DNA of 34,318 nt from Clostridia bacterium (GTDB lineage Bacteria; Bacillota; Clostridia; TANB77; CAG-508), in NCBI GenBank assembly GCA_022790975.1, contig JAAVYF010000036.1:1-34318 (forward strand), in the 5' to 3' direction. A model generated the notes under the pieces. That model saw only the letters and a list, made by a program, of their open reading frames with translations, did not search any database and was not told the origin of the DNA. Each line of letters begins with the position of its first letter. Positions within the stretch are counted from its first letter, which is position 1. The position numbers and the translations under genes were made by a program. Positions 34,243 to 34,318 of this stretch are shown in pieces.

Positions 34243-34318
34243 AAATAAAAAATATTAAATAAAAAATATTAAATAAAAAATATTAAATAAAAAATATTAA
34301 ATAAAAAATATTAAATAA
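34243..34318 (+). repeat. 14-bp tandem repeat at the window end
   Basis: AAATAAAAAATATT is repeated at least five times and runs off the window, so its total length is unknown. Confidence 0.9.

Noticed and set aside
34243..34318. CRISPR array or replication-origin iterons
   Set aside because: The 14-bp AT repeat has no spacers and no DnaA-box-like TTATCCACA or initiator gene is nearby.

Overview
The window is very AT-rich DNA from a low-GC Firmicute, most likely a spore-forming member of the Clostridia. The support is SpoIIE, two spore-coat (CotF-type) proteins, strong GGAGG ribosome-binding sites, AGA-dominated arginine coding and an mreBCD-PBP2-minC cell-shape cluster. Species cannot be assigned from the sequence alone.

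Layout. 1-1150: tRNA-Thr, a FabG-type reductase and a long terminator-like hairpin. 1193-2242 (minus): a stand-alone starch-type CBM and an XRE/S24 regulator, divergent from a VanW-domain envelope protein (2410-4821). 4822-7990: a repeat-rich spacer, then two genes that look acquired (a choline-binding-type secreted protein and an unrecognised 406-aa protein) on either side of tRNA-Lys. 8005-9764: two small coat proteins (minus) and a membrane M23 peptidase. 10132-16106: one transcription unit with its own promoter and terminator, DUF4321-mreB-mreC-mreD-mrdA-minC. 16306-16801 (minus): two small hypothetical proteins. 17238-31461: a two-gene operon for giant surface proteins, a 1693-aa DUF11/SdrD-like protein and a 3046-aa protein with nine divergent repeats and a variant sorting signal. 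31759-34190: spoIIE.

The outstanding observation concerns the codon CGG. Four conserved genes (fabG, mreB, mrdA/PBP2, spoIIE) are each broken by an apparent +1 frameshift, spoIIE twice. All five breaks are the same: one extra C directly before a GGN glycine codon, so that the original frame reads CGG and skipping the C restores the family's sequence with Gly at that place. By eye I found no other in-frame CGG in roughly 9,400 codons of the other resident genes, although CGG in other phases (for example GAC GGT or TTC GGA) is common and harmless. The only in-frame CGG codons read as ordinary Arg are one in each of the two genes that look foreign, at 5295 and 6925. CGT and CGA are used normally as Arg. 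This fits CGG being unassigned (no tRNA-Arg with a CCG anticodon), with the ribosome slipping +1 onto GGN. It would be a codon-triggered, apparently genome-wide +1 frameshift that is needed to make catalytic domains of cell-wall, fatty-acid and sporulation proteins. A systematic sequencing or assembly artefact is the main alternative and must be excluded from raw reads.

The genes otherwise fit an envelope and sporulation theme: rod-shape elongation (MreBCD, PBP2), septum placement (MinC), wall hydrolysis or remodelling (M23, VanW), surface display (giant proteins) and forespore signalling (SpoIIE).
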